The notes: a model not told the origin generated them from the letters alone. A stretch of DNA of 64,000 nucleotides from Synechococcus sp. AG-673-F03 (GCA_003211205.1 QCTJ01000005.1:1-64000), one strand, 5' to 3'. Positions 42,545-52,303 are shown, counted from the first letter of the stretch. Made by a program: numbers and translations.

Positions 42545-43741
42545 GTGAAAGTTCTCGTTCTCGGTGGTGACGGCTTCTGCGGCTGGCCCTGCGCCGTGAA
42601 TTTGGCGGATCAGGGCCACGATGTTGTGATCGTGGACAACCTGAGTCGCCGCAAGATCGACATCGACCTGGAGGTTGAATCGCTCACACCGATTGCCAAC
42701 ATCGGTGATCGCCTCAAAGCCTGGGAAGAGACCGGCGGCAAGCCCATGCACTTCGTGCACTTGGATATCGCCCACGAGTACGAGCGCCTGGTGGATCTAC
42801 TGAACCAGGAGAAGCCTGAGGCGGTGGTGCACTTCGCTGAACAACGCGCCGCTCCCTATTCGATGAAAAGCAGCGCGACCAAGCGCTACACCGTCGATAA
42901 CAACGTCAACGGCACCCACAATCTGTTGGCCGCCATCGTGGAATCCGGCCAAGACATTCATGTGGTCCACCTAGGCACCATGGGCGTCTACGGATACGGC
43001 TCCCATAGAGGTGCCACCATCCCTGAGGGCTACCTGAAAGTGGAAGTCCCCCAGCCCGATGGCAGTCGCTTCGAGGAGGAAATCCTCCACCCGGCAAGCC
43101 CTGGCAGCGTTTATCACATGACCAAGACGCTGGATCAGCTGCTCTTCCTCTACTACAACAAGAACGACAAGGTCCGCATCACCGACCTGCATCAGGGCAT
43201 CGTCTGGGGCACGAACACAGAGGCGACCGATCGCGACCCACGGCTGACCAACCGTTTCGATTACGACGGCGACTACGGAACTGTGCTCAATCGCTTCCTG
43301 ATGCAGGCGGCCATTGGCTATCCACTCACCGTGCACGGCACTGGAGGTCAGACTCGCGCGTTCATTCACATCCGCGACTCCGTTCGCTGCGTCCAGCTCG
43401 CCCTGGACAACCCGCCAGAGCAAGGCGAACGGGTCAAGATCTTCAACCAGATGACCGAAAGTCACCAGGTGGGCGAACTGGCCAAGAAAGTTGCGGCCCT
43501 CACTGGAGCCAAGGTGAACAACCTGCCCAACCCCCGCAACGAAGCCGTTGAAAACGACCTGATCGTGGACAACCGTTGTTTCATTGAGCTGGGGCTCAAC
43601 CCCACCACACTCGATGACGGTCTGCTGAAGGAAGTGGTGGAAATCGCCACCCGTTACGCCGATCGCTGCGATCGCAACCGCATCCTCTGCACCTCTGCCT
43701 GGACCAAAACCCAGGCCCAAGCCATCGGCTCCGCCTCCTGA
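42545..43741 (+). CDS. sqdB: UDP-sulfoquinovose synthase
   Basis: Converts UDP-glucose and sulfite to UDP-sulfoquinovose, the head-group donor of the thylakoid lipid SQDG. From the GTG at 42545, eight bases after AGGAG, the protein is 398 residues. The Rossmann motif VLVLGGDGFCGWPCAVNL is at 3-20. Thr145 (LGTMGVYGYG), Tyr190 and Lys194 (YHMTKTLDQ) match the catalytic Thr/Tyr/Lys of plant SQD1. LGLNPTTLDDGLLKEVVEIA ends it. It is followed by sqdX after 13 bases, giving a sulfolipid operon. Confidence 0.96.
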   Translation: MKVLVLGGDGFCGWPCAVNLADQGHDVVIVDNLSRRKIDIDLEVESLTPIANIGDRLKAWEETGGKPMHFVHLDIAHEYERLVDLLNQEKPEAVVHFAEQRAAPYSMKSSATKRYTVDNNVNGTHNLLAAIVESGQDIHVVHLGTMGVYGYGSHRGATIPEGYLKVEVPQPDGSRFEEEILHPASPGSVYHMTKTLDQLLFLYYNKNDKVRITDLHQGIVWGTNTEATDRDPRLTNRFDYDGDYGTVLNRFLMQAAIGYPLTVHGTGGQTRAFIHIRDSVRCVQLALDNPPEQGERVKIFNQMTESHQVGELAKKVAALTGAKVNNLPNPRNEAVENDLIVDNRCFIELGLNPTTLDDGLLKEVVEIATRYADRCDRNRILCTSAWTKTQAQAIGSAS

Positions 43742-43754
43742 TCAGGCCCTTCCC

Positions 43755-44903
43755 GTGAAAATCGCCTTCTTCACCGAAACCTTCCTGCCCAAGGTTGACG
43801 GCATCGTCACCCGCCTCACCAAAACGGTGAAGCATCTGGTGGACGCCGGCGATGAGGTGATGGTGTTCTGCCCGGAAGGCTGTCCGGAGGAGTACATGGG
43901 CGCCCGCCTAATCGGGGTGCCCGCGATGCCTCTGCCGCTCTATCCGGAGCTGAAGCTGGCTCTGCCGCGACCAGCTGTCTCGGAAGCGATCGACAACTTC
44001 GCGCCAGACATCATTCATGTTGTGAATCCAGCGGTGCTGGGGCTAGGGGGCATCTGGCTCGCCAAGACCAAGTCCATCCCGCTGGTTGCCAGCTATCACA
44101 CCCATCTGCCCAAGTACCTCGAGCACTACGGCATGGGCATGCTCGAGCCATTGCTCTGGGAACTGCTGAAAGCTGCCCATAACCAGGCCCTTCTGAATTT
44201 GTGCACCTCCACGGCCATGGTTCAGGAGCTGAGTGACAAGGGAATACAGCACACGGATCTCTGGCAGCGTGGGGTAGACACCGAACTGTTCAGTCCTGAG
44301 CTGCGCAGCAATGCAATGCGTCAACGCTTGATGGGCGATCAAGACGACCGCGGCGCTCTGTTGCTCTACGTGGGCCGGCTCTCCGCCGAAAAGCAGATCG
44401 AGCGGATCAAACCTGTGCTCGAAGCTCTGCCCGATGCTCGTCTGGCGCTGGTCGGTGACGGACCCCACCGTCAACAACTGGAAAAACATTTCGAAAGCAC
44501 GGCCACCACATTTGTGGGCTACCTAGCCGGTGAAGAGCTGGCAAGCGCCTATGCAAGCGGTGATGCTTTCCTCTTCCCCTCCAGCACTGAAACTCTCGGT
44601 CTGGTGTTGCTGGAAGCAATGGCAGCCGGTTGCCCGGTGGTTGGAGCCAACCGCGGCGGCATTCCCGACATCATCACCGACGGCGTGAATGGCTGTCTCT
44701 ATGAACCCGACGGCAACGATGGAGGTGCTGCCAGCCTGATTGCAGCCACGCGTCGCCTGCTTGGCAATGACATCGAACGCCAGTCGCTGCGCAGAGCCGC
44801 CAGAGAAGAAGCAGAACGCTGGGGCTGGGCAGGCGCGACGGAACAACTGCGCGGCTACTACCGCGACGTTCTCCAAAAGCAGCAACTGAGCGCTGCCGCC
44901 TGA
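43755..44903 (+). CDS. sqdX: Sulfoquinovosyltransferase
   Basis: Transfers sulfoquinovose from UDP-sulfoquinovose to diacylglycerol to make SQDG. The 382-residue GT4 enzyme begins MKIAFFTETFLPKVDGIVTRL, with SYHTHLPKYLEHYGMG and the linker WQRGVDTELFSPELRS. The donor domain has LLYVGRLSAEKQIERIKPVLEAL, LVGDGPHRQQLEKHF and FLFPSSTETLGLVLLEAMAAGCPVVGA with the E-x7-E pair. The start is the GTG at 43755. Position right after sqdB fixes the assignment. The stop lies one base from the convergent PBP2 stop. Confidence 0.95.
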   Translation: MKIAFFTETFLPKVDGIVTRLTKTVKHLVDAGDEVMVFCPEGCPEEYMGARLIGVPAMPLPLYPELKLALPRPAVSEAIDNFAPDIIHVVNPAVLGLGGIWLAKTKSIPLVASYHTHLPKYLEHYGMGMLEPLLWELLKAAHNQALLNLCTSTAMVQELSDKGIQHTDLWQRGVDTELFSPELRSNAMRQRLMGDQDDRGALLLYVGRLSAEKQIERIKPVLEALPDARLALVGDGPHRQQLEKHFESTATTFVGYLAGEELASAYASGDAFLFPSSTETLGLVLLEAMAAGCPVVGANRGGIPDIITDGVNGCLYEPDGNDGGAASLIAATRRLLGNDIERQSLRRAAREEAERWGWAGATEQLRGYYRDVLQKQQLSAAA

Positions 44904-44904
44904 C

Positions 44905-46719
44905 TCATTGCTTGCCGCGCGTGCGGTTCCAGACCTCCATCACCTTTTTGGCCATCGGCAGTGCGTGCACTGATCCTCCGCCAGGTGTGTTCTGGGCAAA
45001 CGCAACGATCACGATTTTTCCCTCCGGATAGGGGGCATAGGTGGCGAACCAGGCATGGTCCGGTCCGCCAGTGCTGTCTTCGGCAGTTCCCGTCTTGCCT
45101 CCGGCCTCTGGAATCCCAGGACCGTTCAATCCGTAGCCGGTGCCATCAGACACCACCTTCCGCAGACCCTCGCGAATCTTGTTGAGCGTAGATGGTGTGA
45201 TGTCGACCTTTGTGCGCCGAGCAGAGTCAGTCCAGTCCAGCCCCTGATCAGCCAGATGGGGGGTTACCAGCCAGCCACCATTGGCGAACACCGAATAGGC
45301 CCTGGCCAACTGCAGGGGCGTGATCTGCACCACCGACTGCCCAATAGAGGCACTGGCCATGTCTTCCGGAATCCAGGGGGTCGTCCCTGGGTCAGCCCAG
45401 CCACGACCGGCCGCCGCCCAGTCTTCATCACCCACGAGGCCCACACTTTCCTCCCAACCGATCTCGATGCCGGTCTTCTGTTGGAAACCCAGAGCATCCG
45501 CCGCTTTCTTCAACGCAAGGGAGCCAGAGCCGACACCCACTTGGTAGAAAAAGGTGTTGCTGGAAAAACGCAACGCATCGGCATAGCCGATACGGCCGAA
45601 GCCGGCACCGTTGTGATCAGGGAAGCAATGACCTCCGTAAGTGATGCAGGCGGTGGTGTTGAGTTGCGTATCCGCAGGAAACTTGCCGGACTCCATGCCG
45701 GCCATCGCCGTCACGACCTTCCAGGTGCTGCCGGGGTCATAGGCATTCATGGACCGGCTGAGCAATGGCTTTTTGGGATTGGAAAACAGTGCGTCGTACT
45801 CCTTCTGGGTGGTGACGAGCTTGGAGAAGAAATTCGGGTCGAACGTTGGCTTGCTGGCCAGAGCCAGAAGGGCGCCATTGCTGGGATCCATCGCGACAAT
45901 CGCACCACCTGGCTTGTCAGCCAAAGCCTGCTCTGCTGCCTTCTGTAGATCCAGATCCAGCGTCAGCTTGAGGTCCTTACCGGCAACCGAAGGCCGATCG
46001 CCGAGATGACGCTGAACCTCACCCATGGCATTCACCTCGAGCATCTGACCACCCCAGGCGCCGCGAAGATGGTTTTCATAGGCGGCCTCCACACCGATGC
46101 GCCCGATGCGATCTCGGATTTTGTATCCCTTTTCAGCGAGAGTCTTGTATTCCTGCTCCGTGATGGGCTGGGTGTAGCCCAGGGCATGGGCCGCAAGGGT
46201 TCCGTGGGGGTAGAAGCGCAGGATGTCCACATCCACCTGGGCCCCCTTCAACCCCTGCGACTGCTCACGGAAACGCAGAACCTGTTCCGGCTTCAGATCG
46301 GTAGCCAGATTGATGCGATAACCGTCCCGTGCCTGTCCGCTGCCACGGCGCTGATCCAGCACGGCCGCATCAAGACTCAACAAGTGGGCCAGACGATCAC
46401 GTAGGTCGGGCCAGCTGGCGTCGTCCACCAAGCGAGGCTCGACATAAAGGGAGTAGGTCAATTTGCTGGAGGCCAACACCCGCCCTTTGCGATCCAGCAG
46501 CCGTCCTCGTGTCGGTGATCGAGGGACAAGGCGAATGCGATTCTCATCAGCCAGTTCGCGGTAGCGGGAGCCTTCAAGCACCTGAAGCCACACCAGGCGG
46601 GAGACCATCGCCGCACTCACCAGCAGCACTAGCGCCAAAAGCACCAATGGCTGCTGACGCAAACCGCTCTGACGCTGACCATCCCGTTGCGAGAAACCCG
46701 AACCCGCCATCCCAGTCAA
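44905..46719 (-). CDS. mrdA: Penicillin-binding protein 2 (transpeptidase)
   Basis: Class B PBP that cross-links peptidoglycan during elongation. The 604-residue protein has an N-terminal membrane anchor (PLVLLALVLLVSAAMVSRLVWL, about 24-45) and a pedestal domain (RGRLLDRKGRVLASSKLTYSLYVEP). The transpeptidase has SxxK as STWK at 331-334, SSN at 386-388 and KTG at 542-544, all intact. MrdA/PBP2 is favoured over FtsI by overall layout, but the division PBP cannot be excluded. The start is TTG at 46719, overlapping the preceding stop by four bases, or ATG at 46710. It ends a three-gene minus-strand operon. Confidence 0.93.
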   Translation of the reverse strand: MTGMAGSGFSQRDGQRQSGLRQQPLVLLALVLLVSAAMVSRLVWLQVLEGSRYRELADENRIRLVPRSPTRGRLLDRKGRVLASSKLTYSLYVEPRLVDDASWPDLRDRLAHLLSLDAAVLDQRRGSGQARDGYRINLATDLKPEQVLRFREQSQGLKGAQVDVDILRFYPHGTLAAHALGYTQPITEQEYKTLAEKGYKIRDRIGRIGVEAAYENHLRGAWGGQMLEVNAMGEVQRHLGDRPSVAGKDLKLTLDLDLQKAAEQALADKPGGAIVAMDPSNGALLALASKPTFDPNFFSKLVTTQKEYDALFSNPKKPLLSRSMNAYDPGSTWKVVTAMAGMESGKFPADTQLNTTACITYGGHCFPDHNGAGFGRIGYADALRFSSNTFFYQVGVGSGSLALKKAADALGFQQKTGIEIGWEESVGLVGDEDWAAAGRGWADPGTTPWIPEDMASASIGQSVVQITPLQLARAYSVFANGGWLVTPHLADQGLDWTDSARRTKVDITPSTLNKIREGLRKVVSDGTGYGLNGPGIPEAGGKTGTAEDSTGGPDHAWFATYAPYPEGKIVIVAFAQNTPGGGSVHALPMAKKVMEVWNRTRGKQ

Positions 46720-47096
46720 CTCGCCTTGTTCATCAGCGCATCCAACCGATGCAGACGCCCATCAATCCGTGCCAGGACGTCCTGCAACTGCGACGCGTCA
46801 CTGTGATCCGAATAGAGACTGTCTTGCGGCGCCACAGGCTCATCCACCTCCACCTGAACTGACATCACAGGATTTCCCAGCCCGGGGCTGATCTGATCCA
46901 AGCGTTGACGAACCTCGCGTGCCGCGGCTTCACCCTGCTCTCGCAGATCACCAAGCGGATCATCCCCTCTGGCGACAGACTCAACGGCCTTGGTTGGACC
47001 ATCCGTGCGGACGCGATCGACAAACGCCAGACCCATTGGCAGAACCTCCTGCATCAAGGCCAGGCGGAGCGAATCGAGTGGCTGGCTGTCGGCCAT
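46716..47096 (-). CDS. Uncharacterised protein upstream of PBP2
   Basis: A 126-residue soluble protein. The first 40 residues (PLDSLRLALMQEVLPMGLAFVDRVRTDGPTKAVESV) are a helix plus hydrophobic turn, then comes a charged region (DLREQGEAAAREVRQRLDQI) with heptad character. The C-terminal 25 residues (SQLQDVLARIDGRLHRLDALM) also look coiled-coil. No signal peptide or membrane helix is seen. Its stop overlaps the PBP2 start by four bases, so the two are translationally coupled, and it lies 18 bases after the next upstream gene. A role with PBP2 in wall synthesis is suggested only by position. Confidence 0.7.
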   Translation of the reverse strand: MADSQPLDSLRLALMQEVLPMGLAFVDRVRTDGPTKAVESVARGDDPLGDLREQGEAAAREVRQRLDQISPGLGNPVMSVQVEVDEPVAPQDSLYSDHSDASQLQDVLARIDGRLHRLDALMNKAS

Positions 47097-47114
47097 AGAG
47101 GCGGACCTGATGAT

Positions 47115-47765
47115 TCAACGAAGTCCAGTCTGCTCCGAAGGGAGAACAAGTGTCGGACAGGCTGAACGAGAGGATCCCAATGACCAGCCGATCACACCGG
47201 ACAGCACGACAAGTGCCACGATCGGGACCAAAGCATGATGCGTGGTCTCGAGGGCAATCCACTCAGACCAACCACGCCAGAAGCGATCACGGGCAAACCG
47301 ACGCTTCTCCCGGGTTTGAAGTCGAACCCGCCTTCGGTACGACTTCTCCACCCAGCGTTCGAAGGAGCGCTTCTTGGTGATCGCCATCTTGCGCTCGACC
47401 TCAAGCAGCTGGCCTGACGTGAGCTCGGGATGAAACGTTCCGATCAGTTCCAGGCTTTTGAGGAACATCTCCACCGCGCCATCCTTGATCTCCTGATCGG
47501 TGGGGTCCAGCAGAGCCCACTCCAGCTCTGGATAAAAACGAACGCGGTTCTGCTGGATCTGATCCTCATTCAGCTGTCCTGGCTCTCGCAGCCAGCGATC
47601 CGTGTTGCTGTCGAAGCGTCGCCAGTAGAGAAACGGATTGATGTAAATGGTCTTGCCAGCAAGCTGAATGCTGTCCTGCTGAAGACGTCGCTGCAGTTGC
47701 TGGTCCTGCTGTTGGGCAGCGGTCACATCTTTGAAGCCGGGAGCCAAGGTTATCGGTGCTGGCAT
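47115..47765 (-). CDS. Uncharacterised protein with C-terminal membrane helix
   Basis: A 216-residue protein from the ATG at 47765 (MPAPITLAPGFKDVT); a TTG at 47816 would add 17 residues. Features are QLQRRLQQDSIQLAGKTIYINPFLYWRRFDSNTDRW, VRFYPELEWALLDPTDQEIKDGAVEMFLKSLELIG and a strongly basic stretch (KKRSFERWVEKSYRRRVRLQTREKRR). Near the C-terminus one helix (ALVPIVALVVLSGVIGWSLG) could anchor it with the basic part in the cytoplasm. I recognise it only as a type of protein conserved in cyanobacteria. It starts the operon with the 126-residue protein and PBP2. Confidence 0.75.
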   Translation of the reverse strand: MPAPITLAPGFKDVTAAQQQDQQLQRRLQQDSIQLAGKTIYINPFLYWRRFDSNTDRWLREPGQLNEDQIQQNRVRFYPELEWALLDPTDQEIKDGAVEMFLKSLELIGTFHPELTSGQLLEVERKMAITKKRSFERWVEKSYRRRVRLQTREKRRFARDRFWRGWSEWIALETTHHALVPIVALVVLSGVIGWSLGSSRSACPTLVLPSEQTGLR

Positions 47766-47883
47766 CGGCCTACCAGCCCCCTGAAGGGACTCATTGACAC
47801 TCCCATCAAGGGCCAACTTGGACAGGCAAAAAAAGCAACGGACCTAGCAATGAGCCAGCCAGTGCTGGATTTCAACACCTGAA

Positions 47884-49470
47884 CTATTCCCACTCGATGG
47901 TGCCGGGTGGCTTGCTGGTGATGTCCAGAACCACTCGGTTTACACCTTTCACCTCATTGACAATGCGATTGGAAATAGTCTCCATCAGGTCGTAGGGCAG
48001 GCGCGACCAGTCAGCGGTCATACCGTCTTCACTGGACACGCATCGGAGCACAATCGGCCAGGCATAGGTGCGCTTGTCACCCATTACTCCCACCGATCGC
48101 ACAGGCAACAAAACAGCGAAGGCCTGCCAGATGTCGTGATACAGACCAGCCTCCTTCACCTCTTCACGCACGATCAGGTCGGCATCACGCAGGCAGTCGA
48201 GCTTCTCAGCTGTGACTTCGCCAAGGATGCGAATCGCCAGACCCGGACCAGGGAAGGGATGACGACGCACGATCTCCTCAGGAAGTCCAAGTGTGCGACC
48301 CACCTTGCGCACTTCGTCTTTGAACAGCTTGCGCAGCGGTTCCACCAACTTGAACTGAAGATCCTTGGGAAGGCCACCTACGTTGTGGTGGCTCTTGATC
48401 TTCACGGCAACCCGCTCACCGGTCTTGGGGTCCACATTGGTTCCTGCACTCTCGATCACATCGGGATACAGCGTGCCCTGGGCCAGGTAATCGAAAGGAC
48501 CTAGGCGACGACTCTCCTCTTCAAACACACGGATGAATTCGGTGCCGATGATCTTGCGTTTCTGCTCGGGGTCCGTGACGTCCTTGAGCTTGGTTAGGAA
48601 TCGTTGCCGGGCCTTGATGTACTCAACGTGAATATTGAACTTGCGGTCGAAGAAGTCCATCAGGAACTCAGGCTCGCCCTTCCGCATGAAGCCCTGATCA
48701 ATGAACATGCAGGTGAGCTGATCACCAATGGCCTTCTTGAGCAAAAAGGCCAGGGTTGATGAATCCACGCCACCTGAGAGAGCGAGCAACACCCTCTTGT
48801 CACCCACCTGATCGCGGATCTGCTTAACAGCTTCCTCAATGAACGTTGCTGTCGTCCAGTCAGGCTCACAGTTGCAGATGTGATAAACGAAATTGCGGAT
48901 CATGGCCATGCCGCAGGTGGAATGGACCACCTCGGGATGGAACTGCACGCCATACAACTGGCGATCATGGTTGGCAACGGCCGCCTCAGGTGTATTGGCC
49001 GTATGGGCAAGACGCACGAATCCCTCCGGCAGCGCCTCCACCGAATCCCCATGACTCATCCACATCGTGGAGCCGTTATCCACATTGGTGAGTAAGTCCG
49101 TGGGATCGACCACTTCAAGCGGTGCTTTGCCGTACTCCGCTTTACCGGTGGCTGCCACCACACGACCACCCAATTGCTGCACCATCAGCTGCATGCCGTA
49201 ACAAACGCCGAGAACTGGAATCCCCATCGACCAGATCTGTGGATCACAGAGGGGAGCACCATCGGCATACACCGAACTTGGACCACCACTGAGGATGATC
49301 CCCTTAGGCGCGATTTGACGCAGCTCTTCAACGGATGTGCTGTAGCCCAGCACCACGGAGAACACCTCGGTCTCTCGCACCCGACGAGCAATCAGTTCGG
49401 AGTACTGGGAGCCGAAATCAAGAATGACGATGGCCGGCTGACGCGGACCTTCAATCGGAACCTGGGACAT
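47884..49470 (-). CDS. guaA: GMP synthase (glutamine-hydrolysing)
   Basis: Aminates XMP to GMP with glutamine nitrogen. The 528-residue enzyme has a class I glutamine amidotransferase domain ([19 protein letters not shown]; catalytic Cys90 in [10 protein letters not shown]; His and Glu in [11 protein letters not shown]). The ATP-pyrophosphatase domain with [15 protein letters not shown] near residue 240 and the dimerisation domain ending [10 protein letters not shown] follow. Length is standard. It lies 51 bases downstream of cbiD on the same strand. Confidence 0.97.
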   Translation of the reverse strand: MSQVPIEGPRQPAIVILDFGSQYSELIARRVRETEVFSVVLGYSTSVEELRQIAPKGIILSGGPSSVYADGAPLCDPQIWSMGIPVLGVCYGMQLMVQQLGGRVVAATGKAEYGKAPLEVVDPTDLLTNVDNGSTMWMSHGDSVEALPEGFVRLAHTANTPEAAVANHDRQLYGVQFHPEVVHSTCGMAMIRNFVYHICNCEPDWTTATFIEEAVKQIRDQVGDKRVLLALSGGVDSSTLAFLLKKAIGDQLTCMFIDQGFMRKGEPEFLMDFFDRKFNIHVEYIKARQRFLTKLKDVTDPEQKRKIIGTEFIRVFEEESRRLGPFDYLAQGTLYPDVIESAGTNVDPKTGERVAVKIKSHHNVGGLPKDLQFKLVEPLRKLFKDEVRKVGRTLGLPEEIVRRHPFPGPGLAIRILGEVTAEKLDCLRDADLIVREEVKEAGLYHDIWQAFAVLLPVRSVGVMGDKRTYAWPIVLRCVSSEDGMTADWSRLPYDLMETISNRIVNEVKGVNRVVLDITSKPPGTIEWE

Positions 49471-49520
49471 CTCGCACGAAAGCCGTGGAACGGTAGGCCG
49501 CGAAATCGGCCGCCAATGAA

Positions 49521-50642
49521 TCAGCGTAGAGAAGGGCCTTGACCTGAATCAGCAGCCAAAGGATGCAGTTGAACGCCGCAATGCCGAAGCATCAGTAGAC
49601 CTTCAGGCCCTGCCCAACGCAGCTGACGCTCGCGGTTGAACAAGGCTGCCCCAACTCGCATGCCTGTGCAGCCATAGCGCTTCAGATAAGCCTCACTCCT
49701 GCCTTCAACCGCCTCAGCCACAGCCATCCAGAGACCCATCGCCTGCTCCAGATCATGGGCTTGCAACCAACACCAGGCCTGTTGCATCGAAGCGGTTTGA
49801 AGCAGGGCGCGGATGGATTCCAGACCGAGGCCCTGCTGCACGGCCAGAGCAGCCAATACTTCAAGACGTGCATCAGCGAGGTGGTGATGGGTGTGAAAGA
49901 TCCCTCCCGCCAATTTGATCAGTTTTCCGTGATATCCGAGCACGAGCAGCTGCCGCACTCCGGATTCAGCAGCAGCCACGAACAAGGGGCCGATCCAGTT
50001 TCCTGACTTCAGTAGCGGCTGCTGATCAGACAGTCCCAGCTGCTCAGCCAGATCCAAACCATTTTCACCAATGACAAGCGTCAACCGACCTGCGAAACCG
50101 TTCTGATCAGTGAGCTCACGCAACCGCTCACGAGCCAACTGCAACTGATCAGGGGAAGCGCTGGTCTGCACCTCAGCCTGCGTGCCAATCAACGCGAGAC
50201 CCTCAACCACACCGAAAGCTGAATTGCTGGTGCGCAATGCCAACTCCCGTCCGCGGGGCAACACCACCTCAACATCCAGGCCACCCAAAACCGGCAACAG
50301 ATCGCTGAGATTGAGCTCAAGCAACTCACGGGCGAAACCTGAAATACACAGTGACCCGTCTTGCTCCAGCCGACCAACGCCCTCGCCGGCGTGGATCTGC
50401 AATCCCTCCCCAGAGGAGCGAAGGCTCACAAGCACCCAGATCTCCAGGCCGCGGGTGAGATCCAATCCAGCTCCTGGATCGCAAATGCTGATCGCCAGTG
50501 CCTTGTCACCACCATTCAGCAGCGAGGCCGCATGCAGCTCCACACGACGCAGCCCCTGTTCAGCAGGAATCCTGAGATCAACGCTCGTGGGCGCTGCGGA
50601 TCCAGCAAGAACAAGCGCCGCAGCTCGCGCCGCAGCCGCCAC
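49521..50642 (-). CDS. cbiD: Cobalt-precorrin-5B C1-methyltransferase (start unresolved)
   Basis: Methylates C-1 of the corrin ring in the anaerobic cobalamin pathway. The protein has [81 protein letters not shown] and [31 protein letters not shown]; the last is the CbiD signature. The coordinates use GTG at 50642 (373 residues), which drops the preceding conserved residues LTLPVW. In that longer frame the only initiators are non-standard: CTG at 50654 or 50660, or ATC at 50693 preceded by AAGG. An in-frame TGA stands 15 bases before the ATC. Length would then be 377-390. It is divergent from the aminotransferase. Confidence 0.88.
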   Translation of the reverse strand: MAAAARAAALVLAGSAAPTSVDLRIPAEQGLRRVELHAASLLNGGDKALAISICDPGAGLDLTRGLEIWVLVSLRSSGEGLQIHAGEGVGRLEQDGSLCISGFARELLELNLSDLLPVLGGLDVEVVLPRGRELALRTSNSAFGVVEGLALIGTQAEVQTSASPDQLQLARERLRELTDQNGFAGRLTLVIGENGLDLAEQLGLSDQQPLLKSGNWIGPLFVAAAESGVRQLLVLGYHGKLIKLAGGIFHTHHHLADARLEVLAALAVQQGLGLESIRALLQTASMQQAWCWLQAHDLEQAMGLWMAVAEAVEGRSEAYLKRYGCTGMRVGAALFNRERQLRWAGPEGLLMLRHCGVQLHPLAADSGQGPSLR

Positions 50643-50728
50643 CCAAACAGGCAGGGTCAGCCCGGATCCTGAATCGGCAGACGTTGTGGCGATGGGAAAC
50701 CTTGCAGATCATTTTTTAGGATGGACGA

Positions 50729-51898
50729 TTGGCACCCATCGAGCCCGTGCAGGACAAGCTCACCCTGATGATCCCGGGACCCACCCCGGTGCCCGAAACA
50801 GTGCTCAAGGCCATGGGCCGCCACCCGATCGGCCATCGCAGCGGCGAATTCCAAGCCGTGGTGGAACGCACCAATACACAGCTGCGCTGGCTACATCAAA
50901 CCAACAGCGATGTGCTGGTCATCACCGGTAGCGGTACCGCCGCCATGGAGGCGGGCATCATCAACACACTCAGCCGCGGAGACAAAGTGCTCTGTGGTGA
51001 CAACGGCAAGTTCGGCGAACGCTGGGTGAAAGTGGCGCGGGCCTTCGGCCTGGATGTGGAAGTCATCAAAGCCGAGTGGGGTCAACCACTCAATCCAGAC
51101 ACCTTTCGCAGCGCACTGGAAGCCGACACGACCAAATCAATCAAGGCAGTGATCCTCACCCACTCCGAAACCTCCACCGGAGTGATCAATGACCTTGAGA
51201 CCATCAGCGGCCATGTCAAAACCCACGGCACGGCTCTGACCATTGCTGATTGCGTCACAAGCCTTGGAGCCGCGAACGTGCCAATGGATGCCTGGGGCCT
51301 AGACGTTGTCGCCTCCGGCTCCCAAAAGGGCTACATGATGCCCCCCGGCCTGAGTTTCGTTGCGATGAGCGATCGAGCTTGGAAGGCCTATGAAGACTCC
51401 GATCTCCCGAAGTTCTACCTGGACCTTGGCCCTTATCGGAAAACAGCCGCCAAAAACAGCAACCCCTTCACTCCGGCAGTGAATCTCTATTTCGCACTGG
51501 AAGCAGCGCTGGAGATGATGCAAACCGAAGGCTTAGAGGCAATTTTTGCTCGCCATGCCAGGCATCGGGCAGCTTCCCATGCAGCAATGAAGGCGATCGG
51601 TCTGCCACTGTTCGCCGCGGAAGGGTATGGCAGTCCTGCCATCACGGCTGTAGCACCGGATGGCATTGATGCGGAACAGCTACGCAAGGCTGTCAAAGAC
51701 CGCTACGACATCCTGCTCGCAGGCGGTCAGGATCATCTCAAGAGCAAAGTCTTCCGGATCGGACATCTTGGATTTGTCTGTGACAGAGACGTGCTAACAG
51801 CAGTGGCAGCAATCGAATCAGTTTTGCAATCACTCGGGCTACACAAGGGCTCGATGGGTGCTGGATTGAGTGCAGCCTCAGAAATTTTGAGTCAGTGA
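50729..51898 (+). CDS. Class V aminotransferase, serine/alanine-glyoxylate type
   Basis: PLP-dependent aminotransferase of 389 residues, probably using glyoxylate as acceptor and serine or alanine as donor, as expected for photorespiratory glycine formation. It shows IPGPTPVPETVLKAMGRHPIGHRSGEF near the N-terminus, VLVITGSGTAAMEAGIINTL, ILTHSETSTGVIND, the Asp of TLIADCVTSLGA-type segment, and the PLP Lys in VVASGSQKGYMMPPG (Lys200). VFRIGHLGFVCDRDVL ends the fold. The start is TTG at 50729 or GTG at 50747. Close relatives include the soluble hydrogenase 42-kDa subunit family, an old misnomer. Confidence 0.9.
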   Translation: MAPIEPVQDKLTLMIPGPTPVPETVLKAMGRHPIGHRSGEFQAVVERTNTQLRWLHQTNSDVLVITGSGTAAMEAGIINTLSRGDKVLCGDNGKFGERWVKVARAFGLDVEVIKAEWGQPLNPDTFRSALEADTTKSIKAVILTHSETSTGVINDLETISGHVKTHGTALTIADCVTSLGAANVPMDAWGLDVVASGSQKGYMMPPGLSFVAMSDRAWKAYEDSDLPKFYLDLGPYRKTAAKNSNPFTPAVNLYFALEAALEMMQTEGLEAIFARHARHRAASHAAMKAIGLPLFAAEGYGSPAITAVAPDGIDAEQLRKAVKDRYDILLAGGQDHLKSKVFRIGHLGFVCDRDVLTAVAAIESVLQSLGLHKGSMGAGLSAASEILSQ

Positions 51899-51914
51899 AA
51901 AGCTAGAATGACTA

Positions 51915-51942
51915 TTGAGAAATTTCCAACATGAGATAGAAT
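51915..51942 (+). promoter_or_regulatory. Putative promoter of tRNA-Gly(CCC)
   Basis: TTGAGA (51915-51920) and TAGAAT (51937-51942) are separated by 16 bases and match sigma-70 consensus well. They end eight bases before the first base of the tRNA at 51951, so transcription would begin at or near the mature 5' end. Activity is inferred. Confidence 0.5.
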
Positions 51943-51950
51943 ATTTGAGT

Positions 51951-52021
51951 GCGGGTGTAATTCAGCGGTAGAATGTCAGCTTCCCAAGCTGAACGTCGCC
52001 GGTTCAAATCCGGTCACCCGC
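51951..52021 (+). tRNA. tRNA-Gly (anticodon CCC)
   Basis: A 71-base cloverleaf. Acceptor GCGGGTG/CACCCGC, D arm ATTC-AGCGGTA-GAAT, anticodon arm TCAGC-TTCCCAA-GCTGA and T arm GCCGG-TTCAAAT-CCGGT are complete. The anticodon CCC reads GGG. No CCA is encoded. With the GCC tRNA at 13.8 kb, two glycine isoacceptors lie in this window. Confidence 0.97.
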
Positions 52022-52047
52022 TTTATAAATTGATGAACAATAATCTT

Positions 52048-52296
52048 CTAACTTCGACTACCCCAATTGGATGTTGAGGCTCTTGGCTTAATCAGTTGAA
52101 CAACCTGTGGGCCAACGCTACCGGCTCTGCGTTCATGATTGAGAGCCCTTAAGATCAGTTGTGCTGATCCAGCAGTATTTCCTTCGCTTGCCTGAGCGCG
52201 CGCTTGATCGAACCATTGGCGTGCTCGAATGAGCAGTTGTTCGCGATCAGGCTCCACGGATTGAAAAGGTACAGCAGATTTCAACAACGTTATCAA
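52048..52296 (-). CDS. Small uncharacterised protein
   Basis: An 82-residue frame from ATG 52296; a GTG at 52257 (beginning VEPDREQLLIRARQWFDQAR) would give 69. The sequence is mostly helical, with LIRARQWFDQARAQASEGNTAGSAQLILRALNHERRAGSVGPQVVQLIKPR, reminiscent of a half TPR. No signal or catalytic motif. A perfect palindrome at 52304-52318 lies just before the ATG. The translation looks real, in a region of otherwise low coding density beside a tRNA. Confidence 0.5.
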   Translation of the reverse strand: MITLLKSAVPFQSVEPDREQLLIRARQWFDQARAQASEGNTAGSAQLILRALNHERRAGSVGPQVVQLIKPRASTSNWGSRS

Positions 52297-52303
52297 AGCG
52301 ACA

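Noticed and set aside
50643-50746. Cobalamin riboswitch upstream of cbiD
   Set aside because: The divergent spacer is under 100 bases and lacks the B12 box.
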